A stretch of 48,484 nucleotides of DNA, from the NCBI GenBank assembly GCA_009993005.1, contig JAACUH010000042.1, positions 1 to 48,484 on the forward strand. The letters are read 5' to 3'. The DNA comes from Rhodobacterales bacterium (GTDB taxonomy: Bacteria > Pseudomonadota > Alphaproteobacteria > Rhodobacterales > Rhodobacteraceae). Below, piece after piece: positions 16,395-24,772 of this stretch. The notes under the pieces are model-generated. The model did not search any database and had not been told where the DNA came from. It saw only the letters and a list, made by a program, of their open reading frames with translations. Each line of letters begins with the position of its first letter. The stretch's first letter is position 1. A program made the position numbers and the translations under genes.

Positions 16395-17542
16395 GCGGCG
16401 CCCCCACGGCCAACTGGTCCTATCCCACCGCAATCAAATTCGGCGCGGGCCGGATCAGGGAACTCCCCGCCGCCTGCGCGCAGGCGGGCATCACGCGCCC
16501 GCTCCTCGTGACGGACCGGGGCCTCGCGGCGCTGCCGGTCACGGCGGCCACGCTCGCCATTCTGGATGCCGCCGGCCTCGGCCGCGCGATCTTTGCCGAG
16601 GTGGACCCGAACCCCAACGAGGTCAACCTCGCCGCGGGCCTTGCCGCCTACAAGGCGGGCGGGCATGACGGGGTCATCGCCTTTGGTGGTGGCTCGGGCC
16701 TCGATCTGGGCAAGATGGTGGCCTTCATGTCGGGCCAGACGCGCCCGTTGTGGGATTTCGAGGATATCGGCGACTGGTTCACCCGCGCCGACCCCGCAGG
16801 CATCGCCCCCATCGTCGCCGTGCCCACGACTGCCGGGACCGGCTCGGAGGTCGGCCGTGCCAGCGTCATCACCAATAGCCAGACCCATGTGAAAAAGATC
16901 ATCTTTCACCCCAAGGTGCTGCCGACCGTCGTCATCTGCGACCCCGAACTCACCGTGGGGATGCCGCGGATGATCACCGCCGGCACCGGGATGGATGCCT
17001 TTGCGCATTGCCTCGAAGCGTTCAGCAGCCCGTTCTACCACCCGATGAGCCAGGGCATCGCGCTCGAGGGGCTGCGGCTGGTCAACACGTATCTGCCGCG
17101 CGCCTATGCGGACGGCAGCGATATCGAGGCGCGGGCGCATATGATGTCGGCGGCGGCGATGGGGGCGGTCGCGTTCCAGAAGGGGCTGGGCGCGATCCAT
17201 GCGCTGAGCCATCCGGTCGGCGCCGTCTATGGCACGCATCACGGCACCACCAATGCCGTCGTGATGCCCGCCTGCCTGCGCTTCAACCGCCCTGCGATCG
17301 AGGACCGCATCGCGATGGCCGCGGCCTATCTGGGCATCGCGGGGGGCTTTGACGGCTTTTACGCCCGCGTGCTCGAATTGAACGCGCTGCTCGCGATCCC
17401 CTCCGGCCTCGCCGCGCTGGGGGTCGAGCAGGCGCGGCTCGATGTGCTCACAGCGATGGCGCTTGCCGACCCCAGCGTGGGCGGCAACCCGGTCGCGATG
17501 ACCGCCGAGAACACGCGCGCGCTGTTCGCGGAGGCGATGTAG
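16391..17542 (+). CDS. Iron-containing (group III) alcohol dehydrogenase
   Basis: A 383-residue Fe-ADH. The N-terminal Rossmann part has FGGGSGLDLGK and PTTAGTGSEV. The metal ligands are visible in GTGMDAFAHCLEAF (Asp, His) and in HALSHPVGAVYGTHHG (two His). It reduces or oxidises a primary alcohol/aldehyde pair with NAD(H). Start by ATGA overlap with the aldehyde dehydrogenase. It is the last gene of the operon, converging with the glycosyltransferase 14 bases on. In this setting it probably oxidises the hydroxyl of a gamma-glutamylated amino alcohol; that is inference. Confidence 0.9.
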   Translation: MSGAPTANWSYPTAIKFGAGRIRELPAACAQAGITRPLLVTDRGLAALPVTAATLAILDAAGLGRAIFAEVDPNPNEVNLAAGLAAYKAGGHDGVIAFGGGSGLDLGKMVAFMSGQTRPLWDFEDIGDWFTRADPAGIAPIVAVPTTAGTGSEVGRASVITNSQTHVKKIIFHPKVLPTVVICDPELTVGMPRMITAGTGMDAFAHCLEAFSSPFYHPMSQGIALEGLRLVNTYLPRAYADGSDIEARAHMMSAAAMGAVAFQKGLGAIHALSHPVGAVYGTHHGTTNAVVMPACLRFNRPAIEDRIAMAAAYLGIAGGFDGFYARVLELNALLAIPSGLAALGVEQARLDVLTAMALADPSVGGNPVAMTAENTRALFAEAM

Positions 17543-17556
17543 CGCGCAACGGCGGC

Positions 17557-18459
17557 TCAGGCCGGCGGTCTGCCAAAGAACTCGGCCCGCAGCCGCGGGC
17601 CGATCCAGCGCAGGCGCAGCAGGTTGCCCAGCAGCCGGCGCGGTCTGCGCAGCAGGCCGGGGTCGAGAAACTTGAGCCGCAGGATACCCGGCTGCCGGCT
17701 ATGCGACCCCGCGCTGGCCACCCGGTAGGCCGCCCCCGCAAAAGGCAGCGGCGCGAGCGGCGCATCGCGCGCGGCCAGGATGTCCCTGATGCGCACATGG
17801 CTGCCCAGCATGGACATGATCCAGCCATCCTCTGCCTCCTGCGCCTGCGCGGGCAGCGCATAAAGATCGCGGCGCACGATCAGGCTGGTGCCGCATATCC
17901 TGTCGAACTGGTTGACGCGAAAGAAAGTCCTGCCGTTGTCATTCCACAGGAAACCCGTGTCCACGAACCAGCCAGATTGGCCATTGTTGCGCGCGACATG
18001 CGCAACGATCCGGTTGCTGAGCAGATCGTCGTCATCCACGACCATGAAATAGCGGCAGTCCGGCGCCGCCAGCATCCCCGCGAGGACGCGCCGCCCCTTG
18101 TCCAGCCGGAACGCATCGAGCGCGGCGTCGCGCGGCCCCTGGCCCAGATCGTGCAGGTCATTGGGCGGATAGCTGACGCGGACCACCGCGGTCCGGTCGG
18201 GCAGGGGGGGCAGGTCCGCCCCGGTATTGCAGACGATCACGCAATGCCAGTCTGGGTTCGTCTGATTGGCGATCGATGCCAGCGTCTGGCGCAGCCTGCT
18301 TTTCAGGGCGCCCCAGTCGCGGGCATTGTCCTGATGGCGGACCGGAACCACAAAGGTGACTAGGGCGCGCGAGAGCGGCGATGCGGTGTCCTGCGCGGCG
18401 GTGTCCAAAGGCGGCGCCTCTGGCGCAACATCATGCGTGACCTGTCCTGTGGCGATCAA
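17557..18459 (-). CDS. GT-A fold (family 2-like) glycosyltransferase
   Basis: A 300-residue protein with a GT2-like nucleotide-sugar fold: TFVVPVRHQ at the start, IANQTNPDWHCVIVCN, and the DXD-type metal motif VVDDDDLLSNRI near residue 140. A segment with CGTSLIVRRDLYALP follows. The start is TTG 18459: an in-frame stop lies at 18472-18474, no ATG is available in frame, and AAAGGA sits 8 bases upstream. It is a single gene, converging with the alcohol dehydrogenase operon and followed (on its 5' side) by a gene-poor stretch and tRNA-Cys. The acceptor is unknown; surface polysaccharide is likely. Confidence 0.75.
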   Translation of the reverse strand: MIATGQVTHDVAPEAPPLDTAAQDTASPLSRALVTFVVPVRHQDNARDWGALKSRLRQTLASIANQTNPDWHCVIVCNTGADLPPLPDRTAVVRVSYPPNDLHDLGQGPRDAALDAFRLDKGRRVLAGMLAAPDCRYFMVVDDDDLLSNRIVAHVARNNGQSGWFVDTGFLWNDNGRTFFRVNQFDRICGTSLIVRRDLYALPAQAQEAEDGWIMSMLGSHVRIRDILAARDAPLAPLPFAGAAYRVASAGSHSRQPGILRLKFLDPGLLRRPRRLLGNLLRLRWIGPRLRAEFFGRPPA

Positions 18460-18748
18460 GCCCTGGTCCTTTCACTCGCCCGCCCGTCGATCCGTCCGTC
18501 GCTGAGGCGGGCCACGCTCCGCCGCTGCCGCGGGCCCTTGCCCCGGCCTCTCGCTGTCATCCTGACAGCGCGCTGCCAGGACAAAAGCACGCCTTGCTCG
18601 CGCGTCCGTCTGGCAGGATGTGAAAGTGCTGCATTGCCCATGGAACGGGCCAGTAGCCTGAAAAGAGGGCAGGAATGGACCGGACCGGATGATCGGGGCG
18701 CCTGTTGTGGTGCCGGCCAAAGAAGGCCGCGCCGCAGTTGCGCCATGC
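18460..18748. other. Gene-free stretch between glycosyltransferase and tRNA-Cys
   Basis: No credible gene was seen here. The short open frames are composition artefacts or run into the tRNA. It probably holds the promoter of the minus-strand glycosyltransferase and the 3' trailer of tRNA-Cys. The imperfect hairpin GCTGTCATCCTGACAGC (18551-18567) is the only structure noticed. Confidence 0.5.
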
Positions 18749-18822
18749 TGGAGGCGGGTACCGGAATCGAACCGGTCTTCACGGATTTGCAATCCGCTGC
18801 GTAACCTCTCCGCCAACCCGCC
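18749..18822 (-). tRNA. tRNA-Cys (anticodon GCA)
   Basis: On the minus strand the 74 bases start GGCGGGT and end ACCCGCC-T-CCA, giving a perfect 7-bp acceptor stem with encoded CCA. The anticodon loop TTGCAAA (anticodon GCA at 18788-18790) is closed by GCGGA/TCCGT. The T arm GACCGG-TTCGATT-CCGGT region is canonical. There is no intron. Confidence 0.95.
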
Positions 18823-19003
18823 CCGGAGCAGGCGTGGGATATACCAGCGGCCGAGGGTGCGCAAGGCTGATACCGGCGGCGCTCTGGGTCAAATATGCGG
18901 CAGATGGCCGGGCGGAGCGGCGGCCGCGCGTATCTTTCGTTGCCCCGGCAGGCGGGATATGGCATCAGCTAGTCGCATACAACTGAACGAAAGAGTTTAG
19001 AGC

Positions 19004-19657
19004 GTGGCAGACTATGCAACCCGACGCATCATGATGGTCGATACGCAGGTGCGACCGTCCGATGTCACGAAGTTTCCGATCATCGAGGCGATGCTGCACG
19101 TCCCGCGCGAGGTTTACCTGCCGGCCGGCCTGCGCGAAATCGCCTATGTGGGCGAGAATATCGCCGTGGGCCACGGGCGTGTGATGCTCGACCCGCGCAC
19201 ATTGGCCAAGATGCTCGACGCGCTTGACCTGCAACGCGAGGATGTCGTGCTCGATCTGGGTTGCGTGCAGGGCTACACGACCGCCGTCATCGCCCGGCTG
19301 GTCGAGTTCGTGGTGGCGGTCGAGCCGCAGGAGGACTGGGCCCATGAAGCCCAGAGCACCCTGTCCGAACAAGGTGTGGACAATGCCGCGGTGATCACGG
19401 GCGATCTGACGCAGGGCGCCGCAAAAAGCGGCCCTTATGACGCCATCATCATCCAGGGCGCCGTGCAGCAGGTCCCCGACACATTGCTCGCGCAACTCAA
19501 GGACGGGGGACGGATCGCCGCCGTTTTCGCCGAAGGGGCGCTGGGTGTCGTGCGGATCGGTCACAAGCTCGACGGGCGTGTGGACTGGCGGCTCGCGTTC
19601 AATGCCGGGGCGCCGGTGCTCGACGGGTTTCACGCGCAGGATGCTTTCGTGCTGTGA
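19004..19657 (+). CDS. Pcm-like methyltransferase fold protein with degenerate motifs
   Basis: A 217-residue protein that aligns by eye with protein-L-isoaspartate O-methyltransferase (VPREVYLPAGLRE; MLDALDL; IIIQGAVQQVPD; LKDGGRIAAVF). Two hallmark motifs differ. The SAM loop reads LDLGCVQGYTT instead of LEIGTGSGY, and the substrate segment GQTISQP of E. coli Pcm is GRVMLDP. Repair activity is therefore uncertain. The start is GTG 19004. It is followed at 120 bases by tolC and then a PopZ-like gene, an order I recall in other alphaproteobacteria. It could be a SAM-dependent enzyme of another specificity or a structural relative. Confidence 0.75.
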   Translation: MADYATRRIMMVDTQVRPSDVTKFPIIEAMLHVPREVYLPAGLREIAYVGENIAVGHGRVMLDPRTLAKMLDALDLQREDVVLDLGCVQGYTTAVIARLVEFVVAVEPQEDWAHEAQSTLSEQGVDNAAVITGDLTQGAAKSGPYDAIIIQGAVQQVPDTLLAQLKDGGRIAAVFAEGALGVVRIGHKLDGRVDWRLAFNAGAPVLDGFHAQDAFVL

Positions 19658-19776
19658 GGCGGGGCGTGGCGGCGGTTTTGACAACGACGCGCCGCGCACC
19701 AGATCAAACGCGAGGCGCGGCCGGGCCGATCGGGCCGATCGGGCCGGACAGGACAATGAGTGCAGGACAGGGCGGA

Positions 19777-21144
19777 ATGAGAATGCGCAGGATCATCGGC
19801 GGGGCGATCATGGGGCTGACCCTGCTGGCCGCACCCTTTGCCAGCACGGCCCGGGCCGAGACATTGGCCCAGGCGCTGGCGCATGGCTATGAAAACAGCG
19901 GCTTGCTGGACCAGAACCGGGCGCTGCTGCGCGCCGCCGACGAGGATGTGGCGCAGGCGGTCTCCGCGCTGCTGCCGATCGTGAATTGGTCGGCGGGGCT
20001 GAGCACGGTCAGCCCGCGCTTTCCGGGCGCCGACCTCATCACCGGCAACCTGCAGTTTTCGGCCGAACTGACGATCTATGATTTCGGCCGCACCCAATAT
20101 GCGATCGACGTGCAGAAAGAGCTCGTCCTGGCCACGCGCGAGCAGCTTGTCGGGGTCGAGCAGCGGGTGCTCCTGCGCATTGTCGAGGCCTATATGGAGG
20201 TGCGGCGCGCGCAGGAATTCGTGGCGCTCCGGCAGAACAATGTGCGGCTGATCACGCAGGAATTGCGCGCCGCGCAGGACCGGTTCGAGGTGGGCGAGGT
20301 GACGCGCACCGATGTGGCGCTGGCCGAGGCGCGGCTCGCTTCTGCGCGCAGCCAACTGGCCGCGCAGGAGGGTGCGCTGGTGCGCGCCGCAGAGGAATAC
20401 CGCGCCGCCGTCGGCCGCGCGCCCTCTGGCCTGCAATCGGTGCCGCCGGCGCCGGTGTCACGCTCTGTCGCCGAGGCCAAGGCGCTGGCGCTGCGCACGC
20501 ATCCCTCGCTGCGCGAGGCCCAGCACTCCGTCACCGCCGCCGAGATCAACATCCTGCGCGCCGAGGCGGCGATGCGGCCGACCGTGTCCTTGCAGGGATC
20601 TGTCAGCCTTGACCTCAATGGCAACGACACCGAACGGCTCGGGCTTAATGTGGGCGGGCCGATCTATCAGGGCGGCCGCCTGTCGAGCCAGGTGCGCCAG
20701 TTCATGGCGCGGCGCGATGCGGCGCGGGCGGGCCTGCTGATCGCGGCGCGCGATATCGAGCAGAACGTGGGCAATGCCTATTCCTTTCTTGAGGTCGCCC
20801 GCGCCAGCCGCGAGGCGTCAGAGCGTCAGGTGCGCGCCGCGCGCGTGGCCTTTGAAGGCGTGCGCGAAGAGGCGACGCTGGGCTCGCGCACCACGCTCGA
20901 CGTGCTCAATGCCGAGCAGGAACAGCTTGATGCGGCCGCCAACCTGATTTCGGCGCAGGTGGACGAAACGCTCGCCAGCTATAGCGTGCTGTCCGCGATG
21001 GGCCTGCTGACCGCGCAGCATCTCGGGCTGAACGTGCAGATCTACGACCCCGCCGCCTATTACAATCTGGTGGACGACGCGCCGACCGCGATGTCGCAGC
21101 AGGGCGAGGCGCTCGACCGGGTGCTGCGTGCCATCGGCAACTGA
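19777..21144 (+). CDS. tolC: TolC-family outer-membrane efflux protein
   Basis: A 455-residue trimeric outer-membrane channel subunit that connects to inner-membrane exporters. A Sec signal peptide (IMGLTLLAAPFASTARA) ends near residue 27. Two repeats of long Ala/Arg/Glu-rich helices follow, each ending in a TolC-type segment (DRFEVGEVTRTDVALAEARL; REEATLGSRTTLDVLNAEQE). GGPIYQGGRLSSQVRQ lies between them. Starts at 19756 (MSAG...) and 19777 (MRMRR...) are both possible; the second gives the shorter, more usual signal peptide. The frame is open further upstream, but that part carries a 9-base triple repeat (19722-19748) and is unlikely to be coding. Confidence 0.9.
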   Translation: MRMRRIIGGAIMGLTLLAAPFASTARAETLAQALAHGYENSGLLDQNRALLRAADEDVAQAVSALLPIVNWSAGLSTVSPRFPGADLITGNLQFSAELTIYDFGRTQYAIDVQKELVLATREQLVGVEQRVLLRIVEAYMEVRRAQEFVALRQNNVRLITQELRAAQDRFEVGEVTRTDVALAEARLASARSQLAAQEGALVRAAEEYRAAVGRAPSGLQSVPPAPVSRSVAEAKALALRTHPSLREAQHSVTAAEINILRAEAAMRPTVSLQGSVSLDLNGNDTERLGLNVGGPIYQGGRLSSQVRQFMARRDAARAGLLIAARDIEQNVGNAYSFLEVARASREASERQVRAARVAFEGVREEATLGSRTTLDVLNAEQEQLDAAANLISAQVDETLASYSVLSAMGLLTAQHLGLNVQIYDPAAYYNLVDDAPTAMSQQGEALDRVLRAIGN

Positions 21145-21168
21145 GGCGGGTTGCTTCAAATCCCGCCT
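21144..21168 (+). promoter_or_regulatory. Small hairpin directly after tolC
   Basis: AGGCGGG (21144-21150) pairs with CCCGCCT (21162-21168), giving seven bp and an 11-base loop, overlapping the tolC stop. No T run follows, so it is more likely an mRNA-stabilising or weak attenuating stem than a strong terminator. Confidence 0.4.
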
Positions 21169-21274
21169 ATCGGTTGTCTATCGGGGCAAGCGCGGTTAGA
21201 CTTTGCCGCAAGGCAAGGCGGTGCCGTATCGTGATGATGCGGCAACGCGGCAGCAGTCGCATACAGGATGGTCC

Positions 21275-22480
21275 ATGTCCGACCCGGTCACAAACATCGA
21301 GATTGAAGATGTCCTCTCTTCGATTCGCAGGCTCGTGTCCGAAGATGAGCGCCCGCGCGCGCGGGTGACGGCGGGCGCGGCCGTGTCGGCTCATGCGCCC
21401 GATGCACAGGAGCCTCTGCCCGCCGACCAGGCAAAAGCCACGCCCGGCGCACCTGCGTCGGCGGGGCGATTCGTGCTGACGCCGGCCCTGCGCGTGGTCG
21501 ATGCCGTGACCGAGGACGCCGATCCCGCGCCGGACCTGACCGCGGCGCGCGACGCGACTGACCGGTTGGCGGCGCGTGACGCGACTGACCCGTTGGCGGC
21601 GCGTGACGCGACTGACCGGTTGGCGGCGCTTGACGCGACTGACCGGTTGGCGGCGCGTGACGCGACTGACCCGTTGGCGGCGCGTGACGCGACTGACCGG
21701 TTGGCGGCGCTTGACGCGCCGGTGCCGCAGACCGCGCCCTGGGATGCCCTGGCCGGGGCCCCCCTCGAGGCCAAGGTCGAGGACGAGGATCTGGGCACCA
21801 TCATGGCCGCGGCGCCCGCAGGCGATGATGCGGGGGCACAGCCGTCGTCCGGGCGGCTGTCGCTTCTCACCACGATTGCCGAACTTGAGGCCGCCGTCAC
21901 CTCGCAGGACGACGACTGGGAACCCGATGGCAGCGAAGGGGTGCCGGTGGTTGACTGGGCCTCGACCCGGCGTGACCCCCATGCCCTCCTGCGCAACCTC
22001 GGCGGGCTGCGGACCCTGCCAGAGACCGCCACCGCTACAGCGGATGCGCCCGTCCCCCCCGCCTTTCGCCACGTCCCGCCAGAGGATATCGCCTGGGCCG
22101 CGCAGGTGCTCGGTCAGCCGGTGCAGGATGCCGTGTTTGCCGCAGGACCGCTGGCCGGTGTGGCCGATGACCCGCACGATGACCGGTCGGACGCCGCGCC
22201 GGCCGCGACGCCCTATGGCGCCCCCGATGCAGACCGCGCAGCGGGCGGGCTGGCACAGGATCTCGCCCGTTCGCCCGAGGGGGCGTTTTCCCGCGATGAC
22301 GAGGCGCCGCTGGCAGAGTTGGGCGAGGGCCTGATCGACGAGGAGATGCTGCGCAATCTGGTGATCGAGATCGTGCGGCAGGAGCTTCAGGGCACGCTGG
22401 GCGAGCGGATCACCCGCAACGTGCGCAAGCTGGTGCGCCGCGAGATCTACCGCGTGCTGTCGAGCCAGGAGTTCGAATAG
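21275..22480 (+). CDS. PopZ-like (DUF2497-type) polar scaffold protein
   Basis: A 401-residue protein with three parts. The N-terminal helix IEIEDVLSSIRRLVSEDE (residues 8-25) matches the PopZ start MEEILASIRRIISED. A long acidic, Ala/Pro/Asp-rich, probably disordered middle (30-355) contains the 9-residue tandem repeat at 21548-21709. A C-terminal helical block of about 45 residues (IDEEMLRNLVIEIVRQE; RNVRKLVRREIYRVL) resembles the PopZ oligomerisation region. PopZ organises the cell pole and binds ParB and signalling proteins through helix 1. The tolC neighbour fits the order I recall (pcm-tolC-DUF2497-valS) in alphaproteobacteria, though valS is about 10 kb away here. Identity as true PopZ is inference. 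Confidence 0.7.
   Translation: MSDPVTNIEIEDVLSSIRRLVSEDERPRARVTAGAAVSAHAPDAQEPLPADQAKATPGAPASAGRFVLTPALRVVDAVTEDADPAPDLTAARDATDRLAARDATDPLAARDATDRLAALDATDRLAARDATDPLAARDATDRLAALDAPVPQTAPWDALAGAPLEAKVEDEDLGTIMAAAPAGDDAGAQPSSGRLSLLTTIAELEAAVTSQDDDWEPDGSEGVPVVDWASTRRDPHALLRNLGGLRTLPETATATADAPVPPAFRHVPPEDIAWAAQVLGQPVQDAVFAAGPLAGVADDPHDDRSDAAPAATPYGAPDADRAAGGLAQDLARSPEGAFSRDDEAPLAELGEGLIDEEMLRNLVIEIVRQELQGTLGERITRNVRKLVRREIYRVLSSQEFE
21548..21709 (+). repeat. 27-nt tandem repeat, six units, in the PopZ-like gene
   Basis: Six 27-base units encode variants of RDATDRLAA, with R/P at position 6 and R/L at position 1; a partial seventh (LDAP) follows. The order shows an 81-base higher-order repeat (P, R, L-type units, then again), so the array grew in at least two steps. 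All units keep the frame. Confidence 0.9.
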
Positions 22481-22486
22481 CGCCCC

Positions 22487-22584
22487 CGCCTTGTCCTCCA
22501 CGCCTTGTCCTCCACGCCTTGTCCTCCACGCCTTGTCCTCCACGCCTTGTCCTCCACGCCTTGTCCTCCACGCCTTGCCCTCAT
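22487..22584. repeat. 14-nt intergenic tandem repeat after the PopZ-like gene
   Basis: CGCCTTGTCCTCCA is repeated six times perfectly (22487-22570) and once more with changes (22571-22584). The array starts 7 bases after the stop codon. The unit is not a multiple of three and no gene covers it, so it is a non-coding slippage array. Confidence 0.9.
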
Positions 22585-22616
22585 GCCCTGCGCCAGCGCG
22601 CGGGTGGCGGGGGGGA

Positions 22617-22650
22617 GCCTCCGGCGGGGATATTTGTGGCAAGATGAAGC
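22617..22650 (+). repeat. Dispersed gene-end element, CCTCCGGCGGGGATATTT type
   Basis: GCCTCCGGCGGGGATATTTG and then GGCAAGATGAAGCCGG. It points along the PopZ-like gene upstream and lies just before the end of the converging cobQ. Confidence 0.65.
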
Positions 22651-22657
22651 CGGACCG

Positions 22658-24121
22658 TCAGAGCGGGGCGGCGAGCCGCAGGATCTGGTCCACGTCCAGA
22701 TGCGCCTCGACATGGGCGGCGAGGCTGTCGAGCGTCGCCTCGAGCGTGGTCTCATAGCTTCGGGTGGGGCCGGTTGCGCCGAGCCGGGCGAGGAAAGCGG
22801 TGCGGAACGCATCGGCGGCAAACAGGCCGTGCAGATAGGTTCCCCGGATGCGCCCATCGGGCGAGGCGGCGCCTTCGCCATGATCGGCGACAGTCAGCCA
22901 GGCGCGGGCGCGGTCCGGGCCGTTGGTTTCGCCGATATGGATCTCGTAGCCCTGCACCGGCGCGCCGCTTGCGATGTCGCGCGCCTCGGTGAGGGCAAGC
23001 GTCTTGTGCGGGGTCATCACGGTGTCCACGTCCAGAAGGCCGAGGCCGGGCACGGTGGCGGGCGCGCCCTCGATCCCTTGGGGGTCGCTGATGGAGCGGC
23101 CCAGCATCTGGTAGCCGCCACAGAGGCCCAGCACTTGCCCGCCGCGCCGGACATGGGCGGCAAGGTCGATGTCCCAGCCATTGGTGCGAAAGCCGGCGAG
23201 GTCGGCGATGGTGGATTTGCTGCCGGGGATCAGCACCAGCGTGGCGTCGCCGGGCAAGGGGCGGCCGGGTTCGACGATGGTCACGCTGACGCGCGGGTCG
23301 GCGGCGAGCGGGTCGAGGTCGTCGAAATTGGCGATCCGGCCGAGGCGGGGCACGGCGATGCGGATCTGGCCCGGCCCGGCTGACGCGGGGTGGCGCGCGA
23401 TGTCCATCACATCCTCGGCGGGCAGGCGCCAGGCGTCGGCGAACCAGGGCAGGATGCCCAGCGGGGCCCAGCCTGTGTGCGCGGCGATGATCTCCATCCC
23501 TTCGGCAAAAAGCGTGGGGTCGCCGCGGAACTTGTTGATCGCAAAGGCGCGGATCAGGGCGCGGTCCTGTTCGGGCAGGACTGCGTGGGTGCCCACAAGC
23601 TGCGCGATGACCCCGCCGCGGTCGATGTCGCCGATCAGCACCACAGGCACGCCCGCCGCGCTGGCAAAGCCCATGTTGGCGATGTCGCCGGCGCGCAGGT
23701 TGACCTCGGCCGGGCTGCCCGCGCCTTCGACGAGGACCAGATCGCGCCCCTGCGCGAGGCGGTGGAAACTGTCGAGCACATGCGGCAGCAGGGTCGATTT
23801 CATCCGGCCGTAGTCGCGGGCGCGCAAAGTGCCAAAGCGGCGGCCCTGCACGATCACATGCGCGCCAAGATCGCTTTCGGGTTTCAGCAGCACCGGGTTC
23901 ATGTCCACCAGCGGCGCGAGCCCGCAGGCCCGCGCCTGCAGCGCCTGGGCGCGGCCGATCTCGCCGCCATCCGCCGTGACGGCAGCGTTGTTGGACATGT
24001 TCTGCGGTTTGAACGGGGCGACCGAGAGGCCGCGCCGCAGGCAGGCGCGCGCGAGGCCTGCGACCAGCATCGACTTGCCGACGTTGGAGCCGGCGCCCTG
24101 GATCATGATCGCCTTGGTCAC
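22658..24121 (-). CDS. cobQ: Adenosylcobyric acid synthase
   Basis: A 487-residue glutamine-dependent amidase that converts adenosylcobyrinic a,c-diamide to adenosylcobyric acid in cobalamin synthesis. The N-terminal ATP domain starts [20 protein letters not shown] and has [10 protein letters not shown] and [12 protein letters not shown]. The C-terminal class I amidotransferase domain has the catalytic Cys in [11 protein letters not shown] and the His in GTYLHGLF. The start is GTG 24121. No other cob gene or cobalamin riboswitch is visible nearby, so it stands alone here. The two genes on either side end or start beyond terminator-like sequences. Confidence 0.95.
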   Translation of the reverse strand: MTKAIMIQGAGSNVGKSMLVAGLARACLRRGLSVAPFKPQNMSNNAAVTADGGEIGRAQALQARACGLAPLVDMNPVLLKPESDLGAHVIVQGRRFGTLRARDYGRMKSTLLPHVLDSFHRLAQGRDLVLVEGAGSPAEVNLRAGDIANMGFASAAGVPVVLIGDIDRGGVIAQLVGTHAVLPEQDRALIRAFAINKFRGDPTLFAEGMEIIAAHTGWAPLGILPWFADAWRLPAEDVMDIARHPASAGPGQIRIAVPRLGRIANFDDLDPLAADPRVSVTIVEPGRPLPGDATLVLIPGSKSTIADLAGFRTNGWDIDLAAHVRRGGQVLGLCGGYQMLGRSISDPQGIEGAPATVPGLGLLDVDTVMTPHKTLALTEARDIASGAPVQGYEIHIGETNGPDRARAWLTVADHGEGAASPDGRIRGTYLHGLFAADAFRTAFLARLGATGPTRSYETTLEATLDSLAAHVEAHLDVDQILRLAAPL

Positions 24122-24151
24122 GTGGCCTCTCCGGTCAGGGCCTGTCGGGAC

Positions 24152-24190
24152 AAAAGAAAAACGCGGCCCCGAGCAGAGGACCGCGTTTTC
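24152..24190 (-). terminator. Intrinsic terminator of the 107-residue protein gene
   Basis: On the minus strand, AAAACGCGG and CCGCGTTTT (24158-24166 with 24181-24189) form a 9-bp stem extended by two C-G pairs across one mismatch, with a T-rich tail (TTTTTCTTTT). It lies between the stop at 24224 and the cobQ start, so it insulates the two minus-strand genes. Confidence 0.85.
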
Positions 24191-24223
24191 GCCACCGTCC
24201 CGCAGGACGGGTCACATCGGACG

Positions 24224-24547
24224 TCAGGCGGCGCGCGCCTCTTCTTCGGCGGCGTGGCGGCGTTCGCTTTCCTCGCGCGAGAGCGCGACCGAGGTGCGCA
24301 CACCCTTGCCCACGAAATCCATCAGGCCTTGCACGACGCGCTCGTTGGGGTCGATGCCGGCGCAGGACAGGACCTCGCGGCCATCGCGCGAGCGTGCCCA
24401 GCGGGCGATCTGTTCGGGGCCGTTGCCATATTTCTTGTCATCCGCGATCGCATCATCGAGCGCGGCCAGAACCACGGCCGCAAACAGTTTACGCGCACGG
24501 TTGCCCTGCTCGTTATTGTAGGCCGTGCCGTCAACGAAATCTCTCAT
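24224..24547 (-). CDS. Conserved 107-residue protein (resembles DUF6280)
   Basis: A soluble, charged, mostly helical protein: MRDFVDGTAYNNEQGNRARK, then an Ala-rich helix VVLAALDDAIADDKKYG and a Glu/Arg-rich C-terminus. It looks like the DUF6280 proteins I recall from Rhodobacteraceae; this is a memory match, not a search. No signal peptide or membrane helix. AAAGGA precedes the ATG, and the strong terminator 34 bases after the stop makes it a single-gene transcript. It diverges from efp across a 225-base AT-richer region. Function unknown. Confidence 0.75.
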   Translation of the reverse strand: MRDFVDGTAYNNEQGNRARKLFAAVVLAALDDAIADDKKYGNGPEQIARWARSRDGREVLSCAGIDPNERVVQGLMDFVGKGVRTSVALSREESERRHAAEEEARAA

Positions 24548-24692
24548 CTCGCGTCCTTTGTTTTTTGCTCTTGCGCTTCAAGGCGTGCGGGCGAATATGC
24601 ATGATTGGAACCGATTCGGGGTTCCTCTTTTCGAATAGCAGATATGCGCGCTGCGCATAGCTTTTATTCTTTTGTGCCTCTATTTAGTCGCC

Positions 24693-24721
24693 TTGTCAGG
24701 GTATCGAGCCCGATATATAGG
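24693..24721 (+). promoter_or_regulatory. efp: Candidate promoter of efp
   Basis: TTGTCA (24693-24698), 17 bases, then TATAGG (24716-24721), within the AT-rich gap before efp. A TATATA hexamer overlaps at 24714. The region from 24548 to 24772 also must hold the promoter of the divergent small gene, for which no clear boxes were identified. Confidence 0.45.
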
Positions 24722-24772
24722 GTCGAGCAACGTTCGATCAACCTTTTGACACATTCCTGACACAGTAGAGCC

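Noticed and set aside
18456-18965. 169-residue minus-strand frame through tRNA-Cys
   Set aside because: It runs across a tRNA gene and has no motif or ribosome site.
22487-22584. CRISPR array
   Set aside because: The 14-base units follow each other with no spacers, so it is a tandem repeat. No cas genes are present.
24122-24223. Cobalamin riboswitch before cobQ
   Set aside because: The gap is short, has only a terminator hairpin and no B12-box-like sequence was recognised.
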